A DNA stretch of 64,000 bases from Riptortus pedestris (GCA_019009955.1 CM032231.1:111186001-111250000), one strand, 5' to 3'; positions 12,714 to 25,000 are shown, counted from the stretch's first letter. The notes: generated from the sequence alone by a model not told the origin. Numbers and translations: made by a program.

Positions 12714-13475
12714 ACTAGCTAAGGTACCCGGCTTCGCTCGGGAAATCATGTGTAAAATTATACTTCCAGTCTGGGGCTATTATTTTTCAATAAGTGCTAG
12801 TAACTGTAGGAGACTTAGAGAATAGAAATTTGAATTAAAAAGAGTAAATGAAAATGAGTTCCCAATTAATCCCTCTCTGCTGTTGGACACAGCTTGAATA
12901 ATTCAAATCATAATCATGGATAGCATTTATTATAATTAAATAGTATCTATAATGCGCATATTGTCTGTCAAACACACTCGGAGAACACAGTTCAAAAATA
13001 GTGAGTTGTAAAAGTTTTAATATAGCTTATAATCGTGGAAGAATTAATGCTAATTCACATACCGATTGTTAAGATCGGTTCAATCGTTAGGGCTCAACAA
13101 AATTGTTGGCTCCCGTTTTAGGTTTTACTGTATATCTCGCTTATACTGTGTTAAACGACAATAGTGAATAATACCAAAGTTACTTTAAATAACAAAATAA
13201 ACAAATTTTGTCATGTACATATTTGCAGAAAAACCAATAGTTAGTTTCATATTTGCCGAAAAACCAGTAGGAAACGAATTGCCGCTATTTTAAATTTCCG
13301 GCTTCCCTAATAAACCCCACTCAGGTTCAGCTGTTTATGCATGAAAAGGTAACAAACAAATAAACAAACAAACAAAACATAAGAAACAAAATGCAGTTAT
13401 GGTGACTATGACATGTGAAACGAAAAGTTATCGGGAAATTTCGTGAAAGAAAACAATGTACAGACAGACGATACA

Positions 13476-13540
<65 letters not shown>

Positions 13541-13545
13541 CAGAC
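12714..13545 (+). repeat. Unclassified interspersed repeat (family B), full-looking copy
   Basis: Starts CTAGCTAAGGTACCCGGCTT and CGCTCGGGAAATCAT. The middle holds CTCCCGTTTTAGG and TATATCTCGCTTATAC. The right end holds TTCAGCTGTTTATGCATG, a (AAAC)n run, GACATGTGAAACGAAAAG and a terminal (TA)n at 13478-13536. No ORF. Similar text is common in arthropod genomes, but I cannot assign the class. Confidence 0.7.
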
Positions 13546-13684
13546 AAAACAAGCTGCCCTCCCTCTAGGGGTTTCCCCTCAGGGACAGCCTCCTAATCGG
13601 CCCAACTGGGTATTGTTAAACAAAAAATATCACTTTTTTTTAGTATATTTCTTTTTATTATATATATATATCTATATATATAGA

Positions 13685-13725
<41 letters not shown>

Positions 13726-13736
13726 TAGATAGATAG

Positions 13737-15005
13737 ATAGATAGATGGATGGATGGATGGATGGATGGATGGATGGATGGATGGATGGATGAAAGGATGG
13801 ATGGATGGATGGACGGACGGCGGACGGACAGACAGACAGACAGACAGGTAGATAGATAGATAGATATAGAGATTGATAGATAGATTGATAGATAGATAGA
13901 TGGATGGACTGGATGGATGGATGGATGGATGGATGGATGATGATGAATGGATGGATGGATGGATGGATGAGATCGGATGGATGGATGGATGGATGGATGG
14001 ATGGATGATGGGATGGGGATGGATGGATGGATGGATGACGGATGGATGGATGGATGGATGATGACAGACAGATGGATGGATGGATGTAGATGGATGGATG
14101 GATTGACAGATGGATAGATAGATGGATGGATGGATGGATGGATGGGATAGATGGATGGATGGATGGATGGGATGGAAGGATGGATGGATGGATGGATGTT
14201 GATGGATGGATTGATGGAATGGATGATGATGGATGGATGGATGGATGGATGGATGGTTGGGTGGATGGATGGGTGGATGGATGGATGATGATGGATGGAT
14301 ATGATGGATGGATGGATGGATGGATGGATGGATGGATGGATGGATGGATGATGGATTGGATGGTTGATGGATGGATGGATGGATGAGGGATGGATGGATG
14401 ATGATGATGGTATGGATGGATGGATGGATGGATGGATGGATGGTTGGAGGGTTGGATGGTTGTGATGATGGATGGATGTATGGATTATGATGGATGGGAT
14501 GGATGGATGGATGGATGGGATGGATGGATAGGAATGATGGATGGATGGATGGATGGATGTGGATGGTTGGATGAGGGTTGGTTGGATGGATGGATGGATG
14601 GATAGGATGGATGGAGGGTTGGTGTCTGAGTTGGATGGAGGTGATGGATGGATGGATTGTTGGATGGATGGATGGATTTATGCGATGGTTTGATAGGGAT
14701 GGTTGGAGGGATGGATGGATGGATGGATGGATGGATGGATGGATGGATGGATGGATGGATGGATGGATGTATGGATGGATGGTGGATGGATGATGTGGAT
14801 GGATGTGATGGATGATGGATGATGATGATGGATGGATGGATGATGGATATGTGATCTGATGGATGCATGATGTATGATGGATCAGGATGCAGATGATGGA
14901 TGGATGCATGGATGGATGGATGCTGGATGGATGGTATGGATGGATGGATGGTTGGTATGGATGGATGGATGGATGGATGGTATGGATGATGGATGATAGA
15001 CAGAT
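13737..15005 (+). repeat. Very long (GATG/GGAT)n-type microsatellite, about 1.27 kb
   Basis: Tetranucleotide units GATG/GATA/GACG with frequent single-base slips. It begins with (GATA)n at 13723 next to (TA)n and ends at (GATA)n next to a family B fragment. Its long open frames (HPSI repeats on minus) come from the repeat itself and are not genes. Confidence 0.97.
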
Positions 15006-15011
15006 AGATAT

Positions 15012-15260
15012 ATACTAACTAAGGTGGGCAATTTGGGGCGATTTTGCTCGGGATATCATTAGAGGAAAAATGATGACTATTATTTTTAGCAAGGCTCTTC
15101 GTTGCACAATATTTTGACATTTCCCTATTTCCGTGTTTAGGTCATATATTAGGCAACTAAAGGGAAGTTAAAGCATTTTTTAGGCCTGAAGATTAAAAAA
15201 GTCCGTCCCTCTGGGGTTTCGTAAATAAACAGATTTTCCCCCAGAAGTTTATCAACAGAT
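15012..15260 (+). repeat. Family B repeat, 5' fragment
   Basis: ATACTAACTAAGGTGGGC and TTGCTCGGGATATCATTAGA, following the GATG array; the rest is diverged. A second 5' fragment is at 23178-23340. Confidence 0.5.
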
Positions 15261-15502
15261 GAACCTACATACTGTACCTACCTACATATATATAGTACAT
15301 AGTGGTTTCAATATCGGAGGAAATAAGATAATATATAATAGAATTTAAGGGTTTGATTCCGCACAACGTCCACTTGCTGGTCTTCCTTGCTTAACGTCGA
15401 GTTGGTCACTCGCTACATAAAACTCTAATTGCTTGTCCAGCTGGTGGGGGGGGGAGGCTAAGGGTTTCAAAGGTCTATCAAGACAACCGAAGAAGAGAGA
15501 AT

Positions 15503-15945
15503 AAAAGTCCGTTACGCAGGGACTGCGTAAACTAAGCCGATTTCCCACGAGAAGTGTTACAATAGAGAAATATCCACACGAGAGCCGAACAGTTACGGAA
15601 ACGGGAAAGCATTCGGTGGAAAGTCCCGAATATGGCTGACTTCTGCCAACCACTCACACAATACAGATGCAAATATCTCGGTTAATATGCAAGATACAGA
15701 ATAAATGTATAGAACAATATTTATAGCAAATGTAATTTGCAATAAGACTGATTCTATACAAGTATTCGATCCGACGCATAATAACGGAGGTATTTCGAAT
15801 TTTCAAAAGCCCCCAGTTAACCCCCCCCCCTCCCACTGGTCCGATTTCAGTCATTAGCGAACTTGATCTTCCTTTTTACATAAAACGATTAAATTCCGCG
15901 TTTCGTAACGATCAAACAATAATTGCGATCGCTAGAGTGTAACAG

Positions 15946-16011
<66 letters not shown>

Positions 16012-16131
16012 GAACGGACCTCATTTTCGTCATCTCCTGGGTAGGATCGATGGACATTTGAGGAAATTTCTCAAAACTCGCGTCATGAGTACGACCTCAA
16101 TAGCTGATTTCCCTTAAGGGAAATCTGCTAA
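15503..16131 (-). mobile_element. HINE-like element, short full copy
   Basis: Runs from AAAGTCCGTTACGCAGGGAC to GGGAAATCTGCTAAA. It keeps both subterminal repeats, a (TA)n core at 15952-16005 and the C-run at 15820-15834 (G-run in element orientation). Confidence 0.75.
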
Positions 16132-17189
16132 AATGGGGTTCTACCTATCAAGTGTTTTTCCTATATCCACCAATCACTTTTCTTACATCTTCGTAAATCG
16201 ACAAAGGGGGTAGTTTTTTAGGGTACCATTTCCATTCCTGGAAGAAATCAGGAAATTTGGAATCTGGATACTGAATAAAAATCGAGTAAGTGTAAAAATA
16301 AGAAAGAGTCAATGGGAATAGTCAAAAACAATTCACGTACCTGCTGCTTATCTGATATAACTCTGAATATAGCTAGAGCATAGACGAACCTCTCTGGACG
16401 GTGTACAGAATAAGATTGAATTGAAATGTTTTATTTTTTGAGAAAACTGTCAACTAACTCTATGATGACACACCAGTAAATAATAAATAAATAAAATTGA
16501 ATGTCTCACTCCAAATGTATTATCTATTACTTCGAAGTCTCATTTTTTATAAAAATGCATTGACCTTTATACAGTATCAATCTCATCTATTAATAATTTG
16601 CGTCAGCTACTAGTGCATATTTCTCACATTTATTCCTAGGGGAACAATCGAATGATGTTTCTATATACAATATCGTTCGCTTCATATAAGACTGGTATGC
16701 CAATAACCCGTTTCAAAAATCACTGTATACCATAGTTCACTCTTTTTCCGTTTCTTGTTTTTTTTTTTTTTTTTTTTTTGCATTTCGCTTTTCTTAGGAC
16801 TTGAATAATGAGTAAATCGCCGGCGTTGCGGAAATAATTAAATAAACAAAAAAAATTGTTATACATCACAAAATAAATAAACTTTGAATTGAAAAATCAG
16901 TAATTCATAAATAAAAGGAATCACTTTTACCAAATATTAATTTTGGATTGTAACTAAAATAACGAACACCTTTTGTCTCAGAGAGTTAGTTGTAGAATAA
17001 CTGTCAATGGGAATTTATTAACTCAGACAACAATTTTTAAATACTTTTGTTTCATGAAAATATTTGGAGAATAATTTTAAAGCGATTACCATTATAATCA
17101 TTCTCCGTATTCCAAAAGATTTTATATATATATATATTGGGTAGTGTTGGAGACTGACGGTCATTACCGTACTAAAAGAATTCTTTTAT
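16132..17189. other. AT-rich stretch with one exon-like segment
   Basis: A minus-strand segment at about 16340-16403 reads RFVYALAIFRVISDKQQ up to a good donor (CAGCAG|GTACGT) with an AG acceptor in front. Family not recognised. The rest shows poly-A/T tracts only. Confidence 0.3.
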
Positions 17190-17385
17190 TTTTATTTTTG
17201 TATTTATTTATTAACGCCCATTTTTTACAACTAAGGCTAATTGGAACGGGTTATCTACAGGTCACCACCCTTTTCTAGCCAAGTTGGGAGTAAGGATTTT
17301 ATTTAATGAGATTAGCTCTAAATAAATTCCTATTTGTCCAGGTGTGAATCGACCTTGTCACTGAAAAATGTTATATTGCAAATCT
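17190..17385 (-). mobile_element. tRNA-derived SINE, head worn
   Basis: Body TAACGCCCATTTTTTACAAC, GGTTATCTACAGGTCACCAC and CAGGTGTGAATCGACC (decayed B box) read on the minus strand. Confidence 0.72.
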
Positions 17386-17550
17386 CTAGTGGACCGTATT
17401 TTAGACTGAACTAATTCATTACATGTTTTTAAAAAAATAAAATAATTAAAGAATAATAATAAGAATAATATTAAAATAAAAAGCTTCATCGAGTGGCAAA
17501 CATAACTCAGCAGTATTGAGTAGCTACTTCAATAACGGAGCAGGGGCCTT

Positions 17551-17693
17551 TTAGCAGATTTTCCTTGAAGAAAATCATCTATTGAGGTCGTACTCATGAC
17601 AGAATTTTCCACATTTTTCTTTAAATGTCCATCGATCCTACGCAGTAGATGACGAAAATGAGGTCCGTTCAAAATTTTATATATATATATATA
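17551..17693 (+). mobile_element. HINE-like left part, split by the DD41D mariner
   Basis: TTAGCAGATTTTCCTTGAAG start, left block to GAGGTCCGTTCAAAAT and the (TA)n core where the mariner inserted. Right of the mariner only TA repeats remain (19680-19708). Confidence 0.7.
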
Positions 17694-17695
17694 TA

Positions 17696-19676
17696 CAGGG
17701 TGTCGCCACACCAAACGGCCAAACTTTAGGGATCGATAGAGGATCGAAAAACTAAAACAAAAAGTCCTCTGGCATATGCCTCGTTTTCGCTTCGTTTTCG
17801 AGAAAATCACAAAAAACTAAAAATAGTTGTGCAAAAACTAGTTAAGGCCAATGGAAGAGCGGATTTTATTCCTTGAATGAATTTTAGCAATAAATGTTAT
17901 TCCAATACAATTATTGTATTCTAATCTTATACTAACAGAAAGGTAATTGAAAAAAAAATTAATAAATACTTTTTTATTCAAATATTCATAGTATAAAAAA
18001 AATTACCTATTTAAAGTAGATAACATTATGAACAATAACTGAAGATTAAAACATAAAAAAAGATTAAAAATTTAGAAAATTAATAAAATAATTAAATATT
18101 CTTACTTAGAAAACATAAATGTTTCAGTTTTTATATGGGTCTACCTTAGTGAGAAAAAAAAACCCTGAAAATTTTGAAGGTTTTACCTTCTCTAAAATTA
18201 CTTTGTTAATTTCTAAAGCGTCAACGTAAATGTTGTTCGAAGTGCTGGCCTCTCGCTGCATACACGCATCACATCGCGTACTCACAGATCGCACTGCATC
18301 TAAACATTGTTCTGGGTTGTTCTGGTTGAAATCCATTATGGTGCGCTCGATGAGGTCATCCCTTGTGCGGACGGGCTCTCGGTAGACATTTTCTTTCACG
18401 TATCCCCACACGAAAAAATCTAGTGGCGTGAGGTCCGGAGACCGGGGAGGCCAAGGCACCGGCCCACCTCGTCCTATCCAGCGACCTGGGTAGTTGATGT
18501 CCAACCAGTCTCGTACGGCCCTTCCGTAATGTGCAGGACAACCATCGAGTTGAAACCAGGTCTCAAGCCTTCTTTCCAAAGGGATATCTTCCAAAAGTGC
18601 CCGTAAGTCATTCTCCAGGAATTGATGATAACTTTCAGCGTGAAGTCGAGCAGGTAAAAATTATGCGATTATAACAAAAGCCGACCCACACGTTTACAGA
18701 AAACTCATGCTGGTAGTGAAATTCTCTAACAGCGCGGGGATTTTCATGTGCCCAAAGATGGCAGTTTCTTTGATTGAATATGTCCGCTCGTGTAAAAGTC
18801 GCTTCGTCCGTCAAGATTACTTTCGAACTTAAGTTTACACCGTTTTGCAATTGTTCTTTGTACCAATTACAAAAATTTAATCGGCAGGGATAATCAGCGG
18901 GTATTAAATTTTGTATCTTTTGTACATGGTAAGCATGCCTGCGGTCAGCCCTTAATGTGCGCCAAATGGCTGTCTTTGGTATGCTTAGAACTGAAGCAGC
19001 TCTCCGGACGCTTGTGCCAGGGTTGGTATTGAAGTGCCTCAGTATCCTCTCCCTCCGCCTCAGGTCGCCTTCCATCGGAGCCTGCATACGGTTTCCACGA
19101 CGATTACATGAGAAGGACCCAGTCTCTCGAAGCCTTCTGAAAGTGCTGGTAAAAACACCTCTGTGTGGGGTTTCTGGGTCAGGAAACCGTCTGCGATATT
19201 CCCGAACTGCCTGACGTGCATTGCCATCGCAGAATCCGTAGACGTAGACTATGTTGGTAAATCTAGCCATATTTGTTGACTTCACTGAACAGTAGTAGCA
19301 ACACCACTAATGTGAGAATGCGAGGCTGGATTCCCCCAAAAAGGATTAAAATGATAGTAAACATTTTAATCCTTTCTTTTTAAGTTAAAACACTCAACAT
19401 AGTCGTTTTATTGATAAGGAAAGCGTGAGAATATTCAATTTTTCTAAAATTACTCCTCGTAAATTAAAAAATAAAGCTTACTCAAAAAGCCAATAGTTTT
19501 TTGTAATTTAAATACATTATATTAAAAAAAAATACACTTTTTGAACAACTATTTTCAGTTTTTTGTGATTTTCTCAAAAACGAAGCGAAAACGAGGCATA
19601 TGCCAGAGGACTTTTTTTCTTAGTTTTTCGATCCTCTATCGATTCCTGAAGTTTGGCCGTTTGGTTTGGGGACACC

Positions 19677-19679
<3 letters not shown>
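17696..19679 (-). mobile_element. Tc1/mariner-type transposon, DD41D, nearly intact
   Basis: The element begins CAGGGTGTC, ends GACACCCTG and is flanked by TA duplications (17694-17695, 19680-19681). The terminal inverted repeats run about 140 bp with a few mismatches. It is inserted in the (TA)n core of a Helitron-like copy, a TA-rich target. It encodes one transposase on the minus strand, with a single frameshift. Confidence 0.92.
18124..19285 (-). pseudogene. DD41D mariner-type transposase with one frameshift
   Basis: Two overlapping-frame blocks, 19285-18635 and 18594-18124, make one transposase of roughly 390 residues. The N-terminus (FTNIVYVYGFCDGNARQAVR...) is a helix-turn-helix DNA-binding region like that annotated as DUF4817 in arthropods, followed by a second HTH (TSVRRAASVLSIPKTAIWRT). 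The first catalytic Asp is in ILTDEATFTR, the second in FQLDGCPAHY and the third in PDLTPLDFFVWGY. I count 41 residues between the second and third. The two blocks are joined by a 1-base slip in a T-run near 18655-18661. Everything else reads through, so the copy is young. Activity cannot be judged from the sequence. Confidence 0.85.
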
Positions 19680-19713
<34 letters not shown>

Positions 19714-19779
19714 CATGTGATATGCTAAATTGCATGGGACATGCAGAAACAAATAAACGGCCTCCTTTTAGGGTTACTA

Positions 19780-20215
19780 TAGGAAGGAAACAAATTGTGA
19801 GAGATACAGGACGATAGTTAGTAGCCACCTGGCCAGGTTTTCCTGTCTTGGGGGTGGGTATCATTTTCTCCAAGCAGAAAGCAAAATTCCATTTCTCCAA
19901 ATTATGTTGTACAGATGTAAGAGATTTTCCATCATCTTGTCAGACAAGGATTTAATCATGTCATTCGTTATTTCATCAGGCCCTGGTGTTTTCCTTTTGT
20001 GCATTTCATAGCCGATCTGAGTTCAATCATTGTGAGTCAGAGAAGAAGTCTAGTTTGCTTTTCTTTCTCTTTGCGCCGTAGGGATTCCTGATCAAACTGG
20101 AAATCTTTGTAAATTCTTCTGCAATCATGGATTTTTCAAAGCAGAGTTTATTTTGAATGTTGATAAAGATAGGTTGATTGGCTGAGAGTCTTCTAAATTC
20201 AGTTTTTAACAGATT
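19780..20215 (-). mobile_element. LINE reverse transcriptase fragment
   Basis: Minus strand: RKTPGPDEITNDMIKSLSDK then ENLLHLYNIIWRNG, then IPTPKTGKPG and ATNYRPVSLT. These are the first conserved blocks of a non-LTR RT (K-x-PGPD-x-I and NYRPVSLT). One frame change lies near 19900. The left side runs into the (TA)n beside the DD41D mariner. Confidence 0.8.
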
Positions 20216-20224
20216 TCTCTTATG

Positions 20225-20370
20225 GGATATCAGCTATTGAGGTCGTACCCATGAGGCGGTGTTCGACAAATTTCCTCAAATGTCCATCGATGCTACCTAG
20301 GAAATGACGAAAAAGAGGTCCATTCAAAATTCAATCAAACAAAAATTGCGACCGCTAGAGCGTTAACAGA

Positions 20371-20410
<40 letters not shown>

Positions 20411-20850
20411 AACGCCCTGTTAACGCTCTAGCGGTCGCAATTTTTGTTTGATCGTTACCTGACTCGGAATTTAATCGTTTTATGTAAAATGGAAGATCAA
20501 GTTCGTTAATGGCTGAAAACGGACCTGTGGGATGGGGGGGTTTTTGAAAATTCACAATATCTCCATTATTATGAGTCGGACCGAAAAAGTATATAGAATC
20601 TATCATGTTGCAAATTAAAGTTACTATAAATATTGTACTATACATTTATTATGTATGTTGAACATTAACCGAGATATTTGCATTTGTATTGTGTGTAGTC
20701 GGCAGGAGTCGGCTATGTTCGGGACTTTCCGCCAAGAGCTCTGGCGGCCATTTCCGTAACTATTCGTCCCTCTTGAATAGGTTTAGAGATTCCTTACTAC
20801 TACAGTTGTTATTGATCCTACCAAGGAGATGATGAAAATGAGGTCAGTTC

Positions 20851-20935
<85 letters not shown>

Positions 20936-21028
20936 GGTGCGTGTGTGTCCCCGTTAACGCTCTAGCGGCCGCAATTGTTGATTGTCGTTACCAAACTCGA
21001 TATTTAATAATTCTAAATATCTCCTTGA
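20225..21028 (+). mobile_element. Two truncated HINE-like copies in tandem
   Basis: The first (20225-20790) has the left block, a (TA)n core flanked by 36-bp perfect inverted arms, and the right block to TCCGTAACTATTCG. The second (20795-21028) has a (TA)n(GT)n core at 20858-20932, then TTAACGCTCTAGCGGCCGCA, and is cut by the start of the 21.0-kb copy. Confidence 0.62.
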
Positions 21029-21147
21029 GATTTCCCTTGAGGAAAAACAGCTATTGAGGTCGTACTCATGACGCGATTTTCAAAACATTTCTTCAAATGT
21101 TCATCGATTCTACCCAGGAGGTAACGAAAACGAGGTCCGTTCAAAAC

Positions 21148-21200
<53 letters not shown>

Positions 21201-21893
21201 CTGTTAAGACTCCAGCAGTCGCAATTTTTGTTTAATAGTCACCAAACTCGGTATTTAATCGTTTTATGTAAAAAGGAAGATCGAAGTTTGTTATCGGCTG
21301 AAATCCCACCAGTGGGAGGGGGGGGGGGCAAGAAGAGAGGATTTTCAAAAATTTCAAAATATCTCCGTTATTATACATCGGATCGAAAAATTGTATAAAA
21401 CCAATCTTATTGAAAATTAAATTTACTATAAATATTGTTATATACATTTATTCTCTATCTTGAATATTAACCGCGATATTTGCATTTTTATGAAGTCTAT
21501 GGTCGGGCATTTTTGTGAGGTCTGTAGTTCGGATTAGGTCGGCCATTTCCGTCACTGGCTCGGCTCAGGTGGAAGCTCCCTCTAACCTTACCTGTCGTTT
21601 CTAACCTTACATAACCTTCGTTACTTTGTGAGATTTATGCAAATACGTTCTGTTCATCAGCGCCCCCCCCCCTCCTTCTTTAGTTATTGACTACTAAAAT
21701 TTGTGTTATTAAAATATAAATTATTCTTAAAATTCAGAAGCCGTTTCAGTTGGGCATTTATATTAATTAAAAGAAAGATTTCTCATTACCATTTGTATTT
21801 AATCACGGTGGTATTGTGTTACCAGTATGGATTCAATGGGAAATCTGCTTAGTTTACGAGCCCCTGCGTGCGGACTTTTATATTTCTTTGTCT
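21028..21893 (+). mobile_element. HINE-like element, long full copy
   Basis: From GAGATTTCCCTTGAGG to GGGAAATCTGCTTAGTTTAC and GCGTGCGGACTTTT. It has the same extra right-hand segment as the 37.2-kb copy, in the opposite orientation. The (TA)n core is at 21155-21196. Directly preceded by a truncated copy (20795-21028). Confidence 0.75.
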
Positions 21894-21983
21894 TTGTCAA
21901 CGATCTTATTTATTTATTTGCTACTGTATGTATTTCGTTAATTGCTTAAACCTTTCAGGTTATACCCCATTATCAGTCCCCAT

Positions 21984-22108
21984 TTTAGCAGATTTCCCTT
22001 AAGGGAAATCAGCTATTGAAGCCGTACTCATAGCGCGATTTTCGAAACATTTCTTCAAATGTCCATCGATCCTATCCAGGAGATGAAATGAGGTCTGTTC
22101 ATAATTTG

Positions 22109-22196
<88 letters not shown>

Positions 22197-22495
22197 CTGT
22201 TACCGCTCTAGCGTAGAGTTTGATCGTTACCAAACTCGGAATTTAATCGTTTCATGTAAAAAGGAAGATCAAGTTCGTTAATGGCTGAAATCGGACCACT
22301 GGGAGGGGGGGGTTTAGAAGGGAAGATGTTCGGGAAATTCAAAATATCTCCGTTATTATGCGTCGGATCGTAAATTGTATAAAATATAAATTGTATAGAA
22401 TCAATCTTATTGCACATTAAATTTACTATAAATATTGTTCTATACATTTATTCTGTATCTTGAATATTAACCGTGATATTTGCATTTGTATTCTG
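21984..22495 (+). mobile_element. HINE-like copy, 3' truncated, with the longest TA core
   Basis: TTAGCAGATTTCCCTTAAGG start. (TA)n runs almost unbroken over 22109-22194. The right block runs to AACCGTGATATTTGCATTTG. A 45-bp inverted left-end fragment follows at 22550-22590. Confidence 0.65.
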
Positions 22496-23024
22496 CAGAT
22501 AAAATGAAGAATCAGATATTAAGGAAATATTTTTCATAATATAAAAGTACAAACAATAGCTGATTTCCCTTAGGGGAAATCTGCTAAAAAAGGTAAGCAT
22601 ATGAAGGAGTAAATATATCATCCTAATAATGCAAATCACCATCGCTATGGGGTACGGAACTAAATAAATAAAAAAAATAATATAAATTTACTAGTATATA
22701 GGAATAACATAATTTTTTTATTAAAACCATTTTAAATTATTGTCCTTATTACTAGTCTAATGTGTATTTATGTTTGTTTATCTAATGTTTATTTATGATT
22801 GTTTATGTCTTATGTTTATTAATTGTCTTTATTAAGTACTAGTATTTAATGATTATTTGTTGTATTTAATTTTTATTTGTTGTATCAGTTTTTTTTTAGT
22901 TTTCATGATCATAAAATAACTCATTCCAATGAATCATACTTTTAGCACATAAATAACTTTATTATAATACATTGACATAAAACATTGCAAGAATTCATTG
23001 TTTGTCTGATTAAATTAGCCTTAC

Positions 23025-23123
23025 CTCAGTAGATATAGCTTCGCCACACCAACATAATAAATACAGGCATATAAGTTGCAAGAGAGTAATAGATACAAAC
23101 TTAACTTTCAAAGCAGTGTTGTC
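23025..23123 (-). pseudogene. Lone TM6 exon of a second odorant receptor (paralogue or remnant)
   Basis: 99 bp, phase 0, with acceptor TTTTTTTAAG and donor ACTGAG|GTAAGG. It encodes a 33-residue segment identical to the 5920-6018 exon at 25 positions, with LKVKF and LLCWCGEAIS kept. The frame is open and both splice sites are usable, so it may belong to a functional paralogue. No partner exons were recognised nearby, so a gene remnant is equally possible. It implies a tandem duplication of the receptor, same strand, about 17 kb apart. Confidence 0.65.
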
Positions 23124-24316
23124 CTTAAAAAAAGCAAAAATGAATGCACTCTAGAATAATCAAATATTTAAACTTACTATATACTAGCTAAGGTTCTTGG
23201 CTTCACTTGGGTAATCAATAGGAAGCTATATGATAATGGCATTTTTTTTTTTGGCTTTACTATATTTATAATATTTTTTTATATTTCTATGTCTCAATGG
23301 ATAAGGTTTATTCCTGAATACCTTGGAACTAAAGTGAATTTATAATTTTGAAAATGATATCATCAATCTCTCTGCACTGTTCAGAATACCATGTACAATA
23401 TTGCCTTGTTAATATCTTGTTAATTCATAATTATTAAGTATGTTTATGTTATAGATCAGATGTTTAGTAGTTCAGATGTTTGTATAGATCATATGGATTG
23501 TAGGGTCAGAGATGTATGAGAAAACATGGTGTTAATATAAGGTTTGTTGTTATAAGTAGAAAATATCTATTATATTACAAATAAGGTATTTGTAAACATA
23601 ACAGATTACTGAGGTAGCTTTAACTTGGGAAATAATTAGACAGTTCTATGAGTGTGAATTTTATTCATTGCAAGACTATAATAATCCCTACCTATTTACA
23701 TTTCTTGCTTGCCTGTTTACTTTTATATCATTTTACAGCTTTCTGGGAAAATAAACAATTGATATTGACTGGATTCCAATATGTCATTTGTCATAATAAT
23801 TCAGAATCAAAGTTCAATGAGTAGTTATCAATTGGATTATATAATGGTAACGCCAGAAAAAAAACAAAAAAACAATAAGGAAAATAATTTTTGAGATTTT
23901 AATTTCTAATCGCCCTCACAATCTACTTAAAAAAATATATTGTCAAACTATTAATACAATCTAAAGACCAATCCTTTCCCCGGCTTCCTAAAAGACAAAT
24001 ATTGATGCCATGCAATTTGATTCAATTTTGAATTCAACGTTTAATTGACGGCCCAAGTTATACACATATGAGCATATATAGTTTATGTATTATTATTTAA
24101 CTAAAATGTATACTACAAAAATTACTCTAAAATAAACTTTTATAAGGTGCTGTGTCATATCTGTCGTTTATGATCGTCGTCACTGCCTGATGATCGAGTA
24201 CAACTGGCAAGAGTTTTCGATGCGATGGCACCATCTTCAAGCCCGTCAAAAAGTTGTACTGAGTCAATATTTAGAGTACATATGTAATATATATATATAT
24301 ATGTTATATATATATA

Positions 24317-24357
<41 letters not shown>

Positions 24358-24385
24358 TACCCGTATACCTAATTAGAGTACATAT

Positions 24386-24455
24386 GTTCTAGCTAGGCAA
24401 GAGTATACCCAGGATGAACCTCAGGACTCCAATCAAGGGGAGGCCCCCTTAAATA
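24386..24455 (+). repeat. Short repeat, inverted partner at 28625-28705
   Basis: CAGGATGAACCTCAGGACTC followed by CAATCAAGGGGAG is found again, inverted, near 28640-28680, with CATATGTTCTAG also shared. The two copies are 4.2 kb apart. Identity of the element is unknown. Confidence 0.7.
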
Positions 24456-24933
24456 TTAAATTACTAGATTTAGTAAACTGTTTTCAATGAAATTAATATG
24501 TTATGTTCAGATATATTTCAGTTATTGTTTTTCTTTCCAATAAAGATTATTTCTATCTGTTCAGCTCTGAGGTGTTGGCTAATGACCTGTTTGTTTACGA
24601 TTCAAACGATTTTCATTGGGAGGTTATGAAAATTCACTGAATGATTTCCCATTACCAAATGTATTTATTCAATTAATATTCACGGTGGTGTTAACTATTA
24701 ATAATATATAGATTTCTCTATTGTAAAACTTCACGTGGGAAATCTGCTTAGTTTACGCAGCCCCTGTGTGATAGACATTTCTTACAGTAGGACGATTCTT
24801 TTTCTTCCATTCTACTTGAAAAAGTGGTCGTTGCCTTGGGAGCGTCGTCACTGAACATAATAATAGCAGAGCTGAAGTCTATAGAAAAATAGCACTTTCT
24901 AAACAAGCCTTCCAAAGCGAAAGGTGTATTTAA

Positions 24934-25000
24934 CCACTTCATTGCACAAAACCACTATAGTGGCTTGAATCAACTTTAGTGGCTTTGTGCAATTAAAGGG
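24934..25000. mobile_element. 67-bp piggyBac-like MITE
   Basis: Flanked by TTAA at 24930-24933 and 25001-25004. The two 27-bp arms, starting CCACTTCATTGCACAAAACC and, on the other strand, CCCTTTAATTGCACAAAGCC, match at 22 positions. The whole element folds into one hairpin. The TTAA target and CC start fit piggyBac-mobilised MITEs. Confidence 0.6.

Larger units (their letters stand above)
22600..24585. other. AT-rich stretch around the lone odorant-receptor exon
   Basis: Apart from the exon at 23025-23123, a family B fragment and TA arrays at 24287-24352, nothing is recognised. Other exons of the second receptor were looked for and not found. Confidence 0.4.

Noticed and set aside
13593..14909. 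438-residue HPSI-repeat open frame on the minus strand, and the DGWM-repeat frames on plus
   Set aside because: They are translations of the GATG-type microsatellite; all frames stay open because of the repeat, and slips change frame freely.
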